A DNA stretch of 64,000 nucleotides from Thiosocius sp963736445 (GTDB lineage: Bacteria > Pseudomonadota > Gammaproteobacteria > Chromatiales > Chromatiaceae), in contig CAVTOY010000009.1 in assembly GCA_963736445.1 (NCBI GenBank), forward strand, positions 1 through 64,000. The letters are read 5' to 3'. The position numbers and the translations under genes are program-made. A model generated the notes under the pieces. It made no database searches. It was given only the letters and a program-made list of their open reading frames with translations, and was not told the DNA's origin. Shown one piece after another: positions 26,588-35,458 of the stretch; positions within the stretch are counted from its first letter, which is position 1, and each line of letters starts with the position of its first letter.

Positions 26588-27394
26588 ATGAGCGCAAGCG
26601 TCACGGTCGACTACATCACTCACACCTTCAAAGGCCAGCCGGCGCCCACGCTGGAAAACATCGAACTGAAGATCCAGCCGGGTGAAAAAATCGCGCTGAT
26701 CGGGCGCAGCGGCTGCGGCAAGTCCACGCTGCTGCACATGCTTGCGGGACTGCTGATGCCCTCAGAGGGAGTCGTTCGCATCCACGGCCACCAGGTAACG
26801 AAGCCAAGCGCGAAGTGGAACATGATGTTCCAGAAGCCGTCGCTGTATCCGTGGATGAATGTGCGTCAGAACGCCGAGCTGGGTCTGATCTTCGCCGGCG
26901 CGCCCGATCCGCATAAGATCGACGCCCTGCTCGAGTTGGTGGGACTGAGCGAAAAGGCCGACGAGAGCGTGCAGAGTCTGTCCGGCGGGCAGCAGCAACG
27001 GGTCGCGCTGGCACGCTCGCTCGCCACGTCACCCGAACTGCTGCTGCTCGACGAGCCGTTCTCCGCGCTCGATGCCTTTACCCGTGCAAGCCTACAGGAC
27101 GAGGTCGCCGAGATCGCCAGTCGCGAGAATCTCACCCTGGTCATCGTCACCCACGACATCGACGAGGCGGTCGCGATGGCCGACCGGGTTCTGATCATGT
27201 CAACCGATCCCGGCCGCATCGTCGGCGAAATGAAGGTCGATCTGCCGCTGCCGCGCAACCGCGCCTCGGCCGAGTTCAGCCGCAAGCGCGAAGCGCTGAT
27301 GAACCAATTCGAAAGCCTGGTCGGTGAAGACGGCCATCAGACACAGGGCACTGCTGAAAAAGCGTCGGAAGCGCAGTCGCAGAAAGCCGCCTGA
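26588..27394 (+). CDS. ABC transporter ATP-binding protein, NitT/TauT family
   Basis: 268 residues. ATPase of an importer of the nitrate/sulfonate/taurine class. Walker A GRSGCGKST (about 39-47), signature LSGGQQQRVALARSLA, Walker B LLLLDEPFSALD and the H-loop VTHDIDEAVAMADR are all present. It is the first gene after the sigma-54 promoter and is followed 47 bp later by the binding protein. The family cannot be narrowed to one substrate from sequence. Confidence 0.9.
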   Translation: MSASVTVDYITHTFKGQPAPTLENIELKIQPGEKIALIGRSGCGKSTLLHMLAGLLMPSEGVVRIHGHQVTKPSAKWNMMFQKPSLYPWMNVRQNAELGLIFAGAPDPHKIDALLELVGLSEKADESVQSLSGGQQQRVALARSLATSPELLLLDEPFSALDAFTRASLQDEVAEIASRENLTLVIVTHDIDEAVAMADRVLIMSTDPGRIVGEMKVDLPLPRNRASAEFSRKREALMNQFESLVGEDGHQTQGTAEKASEAQSQKAA

Positions 27395-27441
27395 TCGCAA
27401 ACCGCAACATCCCGAATCGCAGTAATTCAAGGAACACCACG

Positions 27442-28680
27442 ATGAAAGACATCCACGATGACGAACTGAGCTATCTGCAACAGTACGAGATGAGCCGCCG
27501 CGATTTCATGCTCGACGCGCTCGCGATGGGCGGCCTGGCCGCCGGCATGACGCTGCCTGGCATGGGCCTGGCCAATGTCGCCCCGCCGGACGATGAAGTC
27601 GTGCGTATTGGCTACCTGCCGATCACCGATGCCACCGCGCTGCTGGTGGCGCACGGTATGGGCTTCTTCGAGGATGAGGGCCTGAAGGCCGAGAAACCGA
27701 CCCTGATCCGTGGCTGGTCGCCGCTGGTCGAGGGCTTCGCCGCTGGCAAGTTCAACCTGGTGCACCTGCTCAAGCCGATCCCGGTATGGATGCGCTACAA
27801 CAACAACTTCCCGGTCAAGGTCATGTCATGGGCCCACATCAACGGCTCGGCGCTGGTGGTAGGCAAGCACACCGGCGCGGAAGACTTCAAGGACCTCGGC
27901 GGCATGCAGATCGCGGTGCCGTACTGGTACTCGATGCACAACATCGTGCTGCAGATGGGGCTGCGCGAGGCTGGCCTGACGCCGGTGATCAAGGACCAGA
28001 GTGATCCGCTGGCAAAGGACGAGGTCAACCTGATGATAATGCCGCCGCCGGACATGCCCCCGGCGCTGGCCGCGAAGAAAATCGACGCCTTCATCGTCGC
28101 CGAACCGTTCAACGCCTTCGGTGAGTTGAAGGCCGGCGGCAAGATGCTGCGCTTCACTGGCGACATGTGGAAGAACCACCCCTGCTGCGTGGTGTGCATG
28201 AACGAGCAGACGGTCGCGGCCAAGCCAGAGTGGACTCAGAAAGTAATGAACGCGATCGTGCGCGCCGAGGTCTATGCGCAGGAAAACAAGGAAGAGGTCG
28301 CGATGATGATGTCTAGGGACGGCAAAAAATACCTGCCGATGCCGGGCAAAGCGGTCGTGCGTGCAATGACTTACTACGACGCCAGCGAATACGCCAAGCC
28401 GCATGCGATCCGTAATGCCGCCGAGTTCGCCAATGGCCGCATCGATTTCTCGCCTTATCCCTACCCGTCGGCCACCAGGCTGATCGTCGAATCGATGAAC
28501 GAGACGTTGGTCGGCGGTGACAAGACCTTCCTCGAGGGCCTCGACCCGCAGTTCGTCGCCGATGACCTGGTCGACTACCGGCACGTCAAGGTGGCCATGG
28601 AGAAATACAAGGGCTGGGAAAACGCACCGGGCGTCGATCCCGCCAATCCGTTCGAACGCGAAGAAGTGGTAAAGATATGA
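27442..28680 (+). CDS. ABC transporter substrate-binding protein, NitT/TauT family, Tat signal
   Basis: 412 residues. The N-terminus has a twin-arginine signal (SRRDFMLDALAMGGLAAGMT), so it is probably exported folded. The body is NrtA/SsuA-like: VRIGYLPITDATALLVAHGM, GVRWSPLVEGFAAGKFNLVH-like segment (GWSPLVEGFAAGKFNLVHLL) and HKIDAF-type helix AAKKIDAFIVAEPFNAFG. No lipobox. It overlaps the permease start (ATGA). Confidence 0.88.
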   Translation: MKDIHDDELSYLQQYEMSRRDFMLDALAMGGLAAGMTLPGMGLANVAPPDDEVVRIGYLPITDATALLVAHGMGFFEDEGLKAEKPTLIRGWSPLVEGFAAGKFNLVHLLKPIPVWMRYNNNFPVKVMSWAHINGSALVVGKHTGAEDFKDLGGMQIAVPYWYSMHNIVLQMGLREAGLTPVIKDQSDPLAKDEVNLMIMPPPDMPPALAAKKIDAFIVAEPFNAFGELKAGGKMLRFTGDMWKNHPCCVVCMNEQTVAAKPEWTQKVMNAIVRAEVYAQENKEEVAMMMSRDGKKYLPMPGKAVVRAMTYYDASEYAKPHAIRNAAEFANGRIDFSPYPYPSATRLIVESMNETLVGGDKTFLEGLDPQFVADDLVDYRHVKVAMEKYKGWENAPGVDPANPFEREEVVKI

Positions 28681-29519
28681 GCACCCCGCAGTCGGCCGTG
28701 ACGAGGAACCTGGACGTGCGTCGCGAGGCGGTCGACTGGGATCGGCTGGGGCGGCTGATGCTGAGCCGCCTCGCCTACCCGTTGGCCGGCATCGCAGCGA
28801 TGCTGGCCGTCTGGTGGCTGGGAGGCTGGCTGATCGCCAGCAACCCCGACACCGAGTCGTTCGCGGATTTCGCCCCGGTACCCGCGTTCGCGCGACTGAT
28901 GGAACTGCTCGCCAACGGTTACGTCTGGGACGCCACGGCACCGAGCCTGGAACGCATCGGCCTGGGTCTTTTGTGGGCCGTGGTGATCGGCGTTCCAGTC
29001 GGCGTTGGCATCGGACTGTTCGCCAGCCTGCGCGAGATTACCCACGTGCCGTTCCAATTCCTGCGCATGATCTCGCCGCTGGCGTGGATGCCGGTCGCGG
29101 TGCTGGCCTTCGCAACCTGGGACGGTGCCATCGTGTTTCTGATCACGGTCGCGGCGATCTGGCCGGTGCTGTTCTCAACGGCGCAGGGTGTGCGCCGAAT
29201 CGACCCACTGTGGTTCAAGGTCGCTAAAAACCTCGGCGCCGACGGTTGGCAGATGCTGCGCCGGATCATCTTCCCGGCAATCGGCCAGGATATCTTCGCC
29301 GGGGTGCGGCTGGCCGTTGGCGTGGCCTGGATCGTGCTGGTGCCTGCCGAATATCTCGGCGTGACCAGCGGACTCGGTTACGCGATCAACGACGCGCGCG
29401 ACACCCTCGAGTATGACACCCTGGCGGCGATGGTCGTGGTGATCGGCGTGATAGGATTCCTGCTCGACGGCATCTGCGTCAGCCTGATCAAGCGTTTCAG
29501 CTGGCACCATCAGGATTGA
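28677..29519 (+). CDS. ABC transporter permease, NitT/TauT family
   Basis: 280 residues, about six helices, with the permease coupling motif in MLRRIIFPAIGQDIFAGVRL (EAA-like loop). It belongs with the two preceding genes as the membrane part of the importer. Its start overlaps the binding-protein stop. Confidence 0.88.
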   Translation: MSTPQSAVTRNLDVRREAVDWDRLGRLMLSRLAYPLAGIAAMLAVWWLGGWLIASNPDTESFADFAPVPAFARLMELLANGYVWDATAPSLERIGLGLLWAVVIGVPVGVGIGLFASLREITHVPFQFLRMISPLAWMPVAVLAFATWDGAIVFLITVAAIWPVLFSTAQGVRRIDPLWFKVAKNLGADGWQMLRRIIFPAIGQDIFAGVRLAVGVAWIVLVPAEYLGVTSGLGYAINDARDTLEYDTLAAMVVVIGVIGFLLDGICVSLIKRFSWHHQD

Positions 29520-29698
29520 TTCGCTCTGGCAGGGGCGGCGCCGTTTCTTTTCTTCCGAGCGCAGGTCGAGACGCTGTCCGGCAGGGCGCGCGACCATGAA
29601 GAGACTCTTTTCCACGCGCCCCGGATCCATGCGTAACGCGCCGTGTCGGTAGTCGTTATGCTTCGACCCAGGGCAGTGCCGAACCGGCGGGGCGCGAG

Positions 29699-31306
29699 AT
29701 GGCGGAATCCACGATAGCTACGACACCTGAATCCGAACTGCTGGTGGTCCAGGAGGCGGCTCGCCTGATCACCAGGTCGACCGATCCCGAGCCCGCCATC
29801 AAAGGTATCCTTCGACTGTTGTCGCAGCTGCTGGGTTTGAACCGTGGCCGCGTCCTGCTGCCCGACGAAGAGAGTGGTGCGCTGGAGATCCGTTATGCCT
29901 ACGGCCTGACCGCCGACGAGCGCGCGCGCGGCCGCTACATGATCGGCGAGGGCGTCACCGGCAAGGTCTTCAAGACAAGTCAGCTGGCACTGATCCAGGA
30001 TATCGACGACGAGCCCACCTACCTGGCCCGCGCCGTCGACCGCACCACGCTGCCCGATGAGGCAGTGGCCTTCATCGCGGTGCCGATCGTGATCGAGGAA
30101 TATCCGGCCGGTGTGCTCGCGGTGCACCGGCTGCGCCAGCGCGAGAGGCCGTTCCAGCGCGATGTCGCGTTGTTGCAGGTCCTTGCGACCTTCATCGGCC
30201 AGACCTTGCGTGTCAACGAACTGATCGCCGAGCGCACCGCGCACCTGCTGTCGGAAAACCTGCTGCTGAAAAACAAACTGGAGAGCAAGGGCGCGCGTTA
30301 CGGCATCATGGGCCAAAGCCCTTCGCTGCAACAGGCGATCCAGCAGGCGCTGCAGGTCGCCCGGACCAGCACCACGGTACTGCTGCTCGGTGAATCCGGC
30401 ACCGGCAAGGAGCGCTTTGCCCGCATGCAGCATCTCGCCAGTGATCGTGCCGAGGGTCCGTTCGTCAGCATCAACTGCGCAGCAATCCCGGCGACGCTGA
30501 TCGAATCGGAACTGTTCGGCCATGAACGCGGCGCCTTCACCGGCGCGACCGCGTCCAAGCCGGGGAAGGTCGAACTAGCCTCCGACGGGACACTGTTCCT
30601 CGACGAGATCGGCGATCTCGATCTCGAACTGCAGGCCAAGCTGCTCAAGGTCCTCGAACAAAAGGTGATCCAGCGGGTCGGCGGCAGCAAAGAGATCCCG
30701 GTTGATGTGCGGATCGTCGCCGCAACCCACAAGAACCTGCAGGAGGCGGTCAATGAAAACCGCTTCCGGCTGGATCTTTTCTACCGGCTCAACATCTTCC
30801 CGATCCGTCTCCCGCCGCTGCGCGCGCGGCAGGGCGACGTGCCGATACTCGCGCGCTTCTTCCTCAACGCGGCCAACCAGGAGTACGGGCGCAACATGGT
30901 ATTCGGACCCGGTGCGATCGAGATGCTCGACGGCTACCCGTGGCCGGGCAACATCCGGCAGCTCGAGAACATGATCAAGCGCGCCGTACTGATGAGCGTG
31001 GATACACAGATCCCGCGCGAGCTGATCAAGCGCATCCTGGTCGACGAAGACGGCATCAACTCGCCGGACAGCGTTACGGTGCCGAGCTACCACGGCGCGG
31101 CCCACGCCTACCACCAGCCACCCGAGCCAGCAGTGCTGCCCGCCGACGGGATGCGGCCCTATTCCCGAGTCCGCGAAGACGAGAGCGGGCGCATCCTCGA
31201 GGCGCTGCGCCGGCATCGCGGAAACAAGACACGCGCGGCGATGAGTCTCGGGATGACCCCGCGCCAACTGCGTTATCGGATTCAGAAGCTCGGCATCGAT
31301 ATCTGA
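29699..31306 (+). CDS. Sigma-54-dependent activator with GAF domain (NifA-type)
   Basis: 535 residues. The N-terminal GAF domain (about 15-175, GKVFKTSQLALIQDIDDEP) probably senses a small molecule. The central AAA+ domain (about 200-435) has Walker A GESGTGKE, the sigma-54 contact loop GAFTGA and Walker B LFLDEIGDLDLE. The C-terminal Fis-type helix-turn-helix is at the end (GNKTRAAMSLGMTPRQLRYR). No receiver domain. It lies between the two sigma-54 operons and is the obvious candidate to bind the TTGTCGACAA-type sites. It resembles NifA in architecture only; there are no nitrogenase genes here. Confidence 0.9.
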   Translation: MAESTIATTPESELLVVQEAARLITRSTDPEPAIKGILRLLSQLLGLNRGRVLLPDEESGALEIRYAYGLTADERARGRYMIGEGVTGKVFKTSQLALIQDIDDEPTYLARAVDRTTLPDEAVAFIAVPIVIEEYPAGVLAVHRLRQRERPFQRDVALLQVLATFIGQTLRVNELIAERTAHLLSENLLLKNKLESKGARYGIMGQSPSLQQAIQQALQVARTSTTVLLLGESGTGKERFARMQHLASDRAEGPFVSINCAAIPATLIESELFGHERGAFTGATASKPGKVELASDGTLFLDEIGDLDLELQAKLLKVLEQKVIQRVGGSKEIPVDVRIVAATHKNLQEAVNENRFRLDLFYRLNIFPIRLPPLRARQGDVPILARFFLNAANQEYGRNMVFGPGAIEMLDGYPWPGNIRQLENMIKRAVLMSVDTQIPRELIKRILVDEDGINSPDSVTVPSYHGAAHAYHQPPEPAVLPADGMRPYSRVREDESGRILEALRRHRGNKTRAAMSLGMTPRQLRYRIQKLGIDI

Positions 31307-31354
31307 GCGCAACGCTCGGCCGCGACAAAACCGGACAAATTGCCCGCCCGCCAC

Positions 31355-31371
31355 TCGACATTGTCGACAAA
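31355..31371 (+). promoter_or_regulatory. Putative activator site (UAS) upstream of the OsmC operon
   Basis: TCGACATTGTCGACAAA, containing the perfect palindrome TTGTCGACAA at 31361-31370. It matches the site at 26460 at 16 of 17 positions. Additional GACAAA half-sites lie at 31324 and 31334. It sits 74 bp upstream of a sigma-54 promoter. Confidence 0.65.
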
Positions 31372-31443
31372 GGCCGCGCACTGTCCGTTGTTCGGTTGGC
31401 CCCGCCGCCCCATTTCCCTTGCTGGCGCAGGAAACAACCATAC

Positions 31444-31459
31444 TGGCACGGGCGTTGCT
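31444..31459 (+). promoter_or_regulatory. Sigma-54 promoter of the OsmC-rubredoxin operon
   Basis: TGGCACGGGCGTTGCT matches the sigma-54 consensus TGGCACG-N4-TTGCT at every conserved base. It lies 44 bp before the ATG of the OsmC-like gene and downstream of the activator gene. Confidence 0.9.
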
Positions 31460-31503
31460 CAGAGTTACCCGAAGGCAACCCAAACACCCACAGGAGAGAC
31501 CTG

Positions 31504-32085
31504 ATGAGCACCAATCCCCAGACCATCGCCAAATCCATGAGCTGCCTGCGGCCGCTCGACGCCGAGGGCCTGAGCGCCCTGGGTGAGAAGGGCAAGGCCA
31601 ATCCCGCTGCCGTGGTGACCCTGAAGGCTAAGACGGTCTGCGAGGGCCAGTTCCGTATGCAGACCTACGTGCGCGATCTCGCCCCGATGCTGATCGACGA
31701 GCCGCCTCACCTGCTCGGCGAGAACAATGCGCCGAATCCCTCTGAGGCCCTGCTGGCGACACTTGGCGCCTGCCTCGCGGTCGGCGTGCACGCCAATGCG
31801 ACGGCGCGCGGGATCAAGCTCAGCAAACTCGAACTCGAACTCGAAGGCGACATCAACGTGACCGCAGTCTGGGGCACCGGCGACCTCGACGAGGCCAAGA
31901 CGCTGGGCTTCTCGGCAGTGCGCGTGAAGATCGATGCCGAGGGTGACGCGCCGAAGGCCGAGATCGACGAAATCATCGGCCACTCGAACGTCTGGTCGCC
32001 GGTTGCCAACACCCTGCGCAACAACGTGGCCCTGGAAGTCGACACCGGCCTAATCGGCCGGTCCGTACTGAGGAAGAGACGATGA
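31504..32085 (+). CDS. OsmC/Ohr-family protein
   Basis: 193 residues from ATG 31504 (GGAG upstream). OsmC-fold features: NAPNPSEALLATLGACLAVG carrying the conserved cysteine, and a second half VRVKIDAEGDAPKAEIDEII with no obvious second cysteine. OsmC/Ohr proteins detoxify organic hydroperoxides or act on sulfur compounds. It is the first gene of the second sigma-54 operon and overlaps the next start (ATGA). Confidence 0.85.
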   Translation: MSTNPQTIAKSMSCLRPLDAEGLSALGEKGKANPAAVVTLKAKTVCEGQFRMQTYVRDLAPMLIDEPPHLLGENNAPNPSEALLATLGACLAVGVHANATARGIKLSKLELELEGDINVTAVWGTGDLDEAKTLGFSAVRVKIDAEGDAPKAEIDEIIGHSNVWSPVANTLRNNVALEVDTGLIGRSVLRKRR

Positions 32086-33218
32086 GCCAATCTGCCGTAC
32101 CGATGCCGGATCCACTGATGCCGGTCGAAGACATGCTGGCCGCGACCCGCCGGATCGTGCATGAAGATCTCAAGCCGCTGACGGTCAAGATCGACCTCGA
32201 AGGCCTCTATCCCGAGGACGTGCTGCGCAAGCTCGGGCCCGACCGGGGCCTATCGCTATCACCTGCCGGCAGCGCGGGCCGACGGCGGCATGGACATGGG
32301 CGCCGCGATCCGGTCGATGGCCGAGGTGTCGCACGAATGTCTGTCGACCGGATTCGCCGTATGGTGCCAGGACACCTGTGGCTGGTACCTGCAAAACGCC
32401 GAGAACAAAGCGGTTCGCGACGCCTGGCTGCCCCGGGTGTCACGCGGCGAGGTACTCGGTGGCACCGGCATGTCGAACACAATGAAGGCGTTTGCTGGCA
32501 TCGAGGAACTGCGTCTCAAGGGCAAGCGCGTCGATGGCGGTTATATCGTCAACGGGTCGCTGCCCTGGGTGTCGAATCTGGGCGAGGACCACGTCTTCGG
32601 CACGCTGTTCGAGCTCGAGGGTACAGGTAAGCGTTCGGTGATGACCTTGGTCGATTGCAGCATGGAGGGTTTCTCGCTGCGCCTGTCGGCCCATTTCACC
32701 GCGCTCGAAGGTACCCGTACCTTTGCCTGCATCTTCGACAATGTGTTCATCCCGGACGCGATGATCATCGACCACGACGGTGCGGCGTTCCTGCGCCGTT
32801 CGCGCGCCGGCATCGTGTTGCTGCAGTTCGGCATGGGCGTCGGTATCGTGCAGTCCTGCATCGACCTGTGCCGCGAGGTCGAGCCGCTGCTGGGCCACGT
32901 CAACTGCTATCTCGACGACCGACCCGACGAGTTACAGGAGGAGTTGGACGACGCGGTCGAGGCGGCGCTGGCACTGGCCGAAGATCCCGTTCGAGACATC
33001 CGAATGATTTCTTCCGTGAGATCCTCCAGCTGCGTCTCGCCGCCGGCGAACTGGCAATTCGCGCCTCACAGTCGGCGATGCTGCACACCGGTGCCAAGGG
33101 CTACCTGCGCACCGCGCCCGCGCAGCGCAAGCTGCGCGAGTCGTACTTTGTCGCGATCGTTACGCCGGCGATCAAGCACTTGCGCAAGGAGCTCGACATA
33201 CTCGCGGCCGCCGCTTGA
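32082..33218 (+). pseudogene. Acyl-CoA dehydrogenase-like flavoprotein, two frameshifts
   Basis: The start overlaps the OsmC stop. Frame changes near 32237 (an extra base in GGGCCC) and near 32990 split it into three open pieces that together give about 378 residues. The pieces read like an acyl-CoA dehydrogenase fold: ECLSTGFAVWCQDTCGWY, GGTGMSNTMKAFAGIEEL, YIVNGSLPWVSNLGEDHVF and the C-terminal helices EILQLRLAAGELAIRASQSA. Flavin monooxygenases of sulfur metabolism (SfnB/DszC type) share this fold, so the reaction cannot be named. The clean homology on both sides suggests sequence errors rather than decay. Confidence 0.75.
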
Positions 33219-33291
33219 GCGCCGTCCGATCCTATGGGGGAGCGCACGGTTCCCCCTGTTTTCGCAAAGAACAACAGGAAAGACTCAATCG

Positions 33292-33673
33292 ATGAAGACT
33301 GTCGTTACCCGGCTGACCGCCGAAGAGGCGGTAAAGGTCCTCTTAGCCGCGATCGAAAGCGAGAATATGCGGCGTTGTCGCCCACATCAACGGCCAGGCA
33401 AATGCCGCCAAGATGGGCAAGACGGTCCCGGCCGACCAGATCCTCGAGGTGTTCCGCCCCGATTTCGCGATCCGTGTCTGGGAGGCCTGCAAGCCGGCCG
33501 GTCACGATATCCCGCTGCGCATCCACGTTTACGAAGACGGTCACGAGGTCAAGGTCGCCTGCCGTCTGCCGAGCACCGTTTTCGCGCCGTTCGGTTCTGC
33601 TGAACTGGATGCGATCGGTGCCGAACTGGACGTGATTTTCAACAACATCTTATGTGCCCTGCCGGAGATGTGA
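33292..33673 (+). CDS. DUF302-like protein, one frameshift
   Basis: Start ATG 33292 (MKTVVTRLTAEEAVKVLLAA); the frame changes near 33367. The restored sequence continues VVAHINGQANAAKMGKTVPA, FRPDFAIRVWEACKPAG and PLRIHVYEDGHEVKVACRLP, about 126 residues in the DUF302 style. Function unknown; members occur near redox and sulfur genes. It ends 2 bp before the rubredoxin fusion gene. Confidence 0.6.
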
Positions 33674-33674
33674 C

Positions 33675-35054
33675 ATGGCGGACGACGATTTTCAACGCTG
33701 GGTATGCGACGCATGCGGATACATCTACGACGAGGCCGAGGGCGACCCGGATTCCGGGCTCACCCCCGGCACCCGCTACGATCAGATCCCCGAAGACTGG
33801 CAGTGCCCGCTGTGCGGTCTGCGCAAGAGCGATCTCCGGCTACTGCCGACCGTTCCATCGGCCCCGGCGGTCCGACCGGCGTCGGTCCCGCGCGCGGGCG
33901 CCCTGTGCAAGGGTGGAAATGACTACGTGGTGATCGTCGGCGCCGGCATTGCCGGCTGGTCGGCGGCCGAGGCGATCCGCGCACGCGACCCGGAAAGGCC
34001 GATCCTGCTCGTCACCGCCTGTGAGGGCATCAGCTACCCGAAGCCGGCGCTGTCGACGGCGTTCGCCCACGGCAAGGCCGCCGAGGACATCGCCGAGCAG
34101 GACGCAGTCGGCAAGGCCGCATCGCTCGGGCTTTCGGTGCGCACCCAGATCCGGGTACTGAAGGTCGACACGGTGAAAAAACGCATTACCACCGTCAAGG
34201 GCGGCATTCAGTACGGCACGCTGATCCTGGCGCTCGGCGCGCAGCAGCGTGAGCTTCCGGTTGCCGGCGACGCCGCGGACACGGTGCTCAGGGTCAACGA
34301 CCTGCTGGCCTACCGTCGACTGCGTACGCGACTGGCCGAGGGCGTTCGCCACGTCACGATCCTAGGTGCCGGCCTAATTGGCTGCGAGTTTGCAGAAGAC
34401 CTCACCGGCGCCGGTTACCAGGTCAGCGTGGTCGATCCCACGGCCTATCCATTGGCCAGCCTGCTGCCGGCCGCCACGGGTTCTCGCCTGCGCGATCGGC
34501 TTACCCAGCGCGGTGTATCCTGGCAATTCCATGCCACGCTCGATCACCTTGAGAACAGCGCCGACCGGCTGCGCGCAACGCTGTCGACCGGTGATGCCTT
34601 CGACACCGACCTGGTGCTTTCGGCAGCCGGGCTGGTTGCCAATACCGCGGTCGCCGGCAAGGCCGGACTGACGGTCGAACGCGGCATAGTCACTGATCGC
34701 CTGATGCAGACATCGGCGCCGGACGTGTTTGCGATCGGTGACTGCGCCGCAGTCGAAGGTGAGATCTTTGCCTACATCGAGCCGATCCGCCGACAGGCCG
34801 AGACCATCGCCGCGAAGCTCTCCGGCGAGACCCGCCCGTTCGACGTCAAGCCACCGCTGGTCCGGGTCAAGACACCCAGTCTACCGCTCAGCGTCTGCCC
34901 GCCTCGCAGCGCCGGGCCCGGGGCGCCAGTCCCACAGCCATCGGTCGATAGCGAACGCGTCGACTATCTCAGCGGAGAGCGCATGGTCGGCTTCGTCCTC
35001 AGTGGCGAACGCGCGGCCGAAGGGATGCAGCTGTATCGTCAGCTGTATGACTGA
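33675..35054 (+). CDS. Rubredoxin fused to FAD-dependent rubredoxin reductase
   Basis: 459 residues. Residues 1-58 are rubredoxin with iron ligands CDACGY (about 10-15) and CPLCGLRKSDL (about 43-53). A linker leads to a class I FAD/NADH oxidoreductase: VVIVGAGIAGWSAAEAIRA, the second dinucleotide motif VTILGAGLIGCEFAEDL and APDVFAIGDCAAV. The two parts of an AlkG-AlkT electron chain are in one chain, passing electrons from NAD(P)H through FAD to the one-iron site. In this operon it may supply the flavin/oxygenase step. A start at 33654 is possible but ATG 33675 has GGAG upstream and begins MADDDFQRWVC, typical for rubredoxins. Confidence 0.9.
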   Translation: MADDDFQRWVCDACGYIYDEAEGDPDSGLTPGTRYDQIPEDWQCPLCGLRKSDLRLLPTVPSAPAVRPASVPRAGALCKGGNDYVVIVGAGIAGWSAAEAIRARDPERPILLVTACEGISYPKPALSTAFAHGKAAEDIAEQDAVGKAASLGLSVRTQIRVLKVDTVKKRITTVKGGIQYGTLILALGAQQRELPVAGDAADTVLRVNDLLAYRRLRTRLAEGVRHVTILGAGLIGCEFAEDLTGAGYQVSVVDPTAYPLASLLPAATGSRLRDRLTQRGVSWQFHATLDHLENSADRLRATLSTGDAFDTDLVLSAAGLVANTAVAGKAGLTVERGIVTDRLMQTSAPDVFAIGDCAAVEGEIFAYIEPIRRQAETIAAKLSGETRPFDVKPPLVRVKTPSLPLSVCPPRSAGPGAPVPQPSVDSERVDYLSGERMVGFVLSGERAAEGMQLYRQLYD

Positions 35055-35160
35055 GCTTCCCCCGGGCGAGTTTAAAAGGCACAAAGCGCCTTTTCGGTAG
35101 CTGCCAGTCCCTCGTCATCTGCGCCGGCACCTGCGGCTGGCGCTCACTCCCACTCGCCCA

Positions 35161-35352
35161 GTGCCTCTGAGCGGCGTCACGGCGCTCGAATCAGCCCCGG
35201 CGACGGGTGCGCGGGTGCGGGCGCGGCGTAATGTTGCGCCCAAGAAGATCGATGAAGACGTGTTGGTGCCGGTATCGCGCATCGCGGCGATCAAGTGGCA
35301 GTTCGACCCGCACGGCATCCTCAATCCCGCAGGCGGCTGTCCAGATAACTGA
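35161..35352 (+). pseudogene. Remnant of a FAD-linked oxidase (glycolate/D-lactate type)
   Basis: 63 codons reading KKIDEDVLVPVSRI followed directly by KWQFDPHGILNP. In FAD-linked oxidases these two blocks lie far apart (the first mid-protein, the DPHGILNP block at the C-terminus), so this looks like an internally deleted remnant. No ribosome binding site. Moderate confidence because the match rests on short motifs. Confidence 0.45.
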
Positions 35353-35458
35353 GATAGCGGCCCTATTTTTTTCATCCTGGCCTCCGGAGCAAAAAATTTC
35401 CAACCGATTCGTGCAAGATGTCGCCGAACAGCACAAGCGCTGGACCCTGGAGAACACA

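Noticed and set aside
29699..31306. NifA and nitrogen fixation
   Set aside because: Only the domain order is NifA-like; no nif genes are present and the flanking operons are unrelated.
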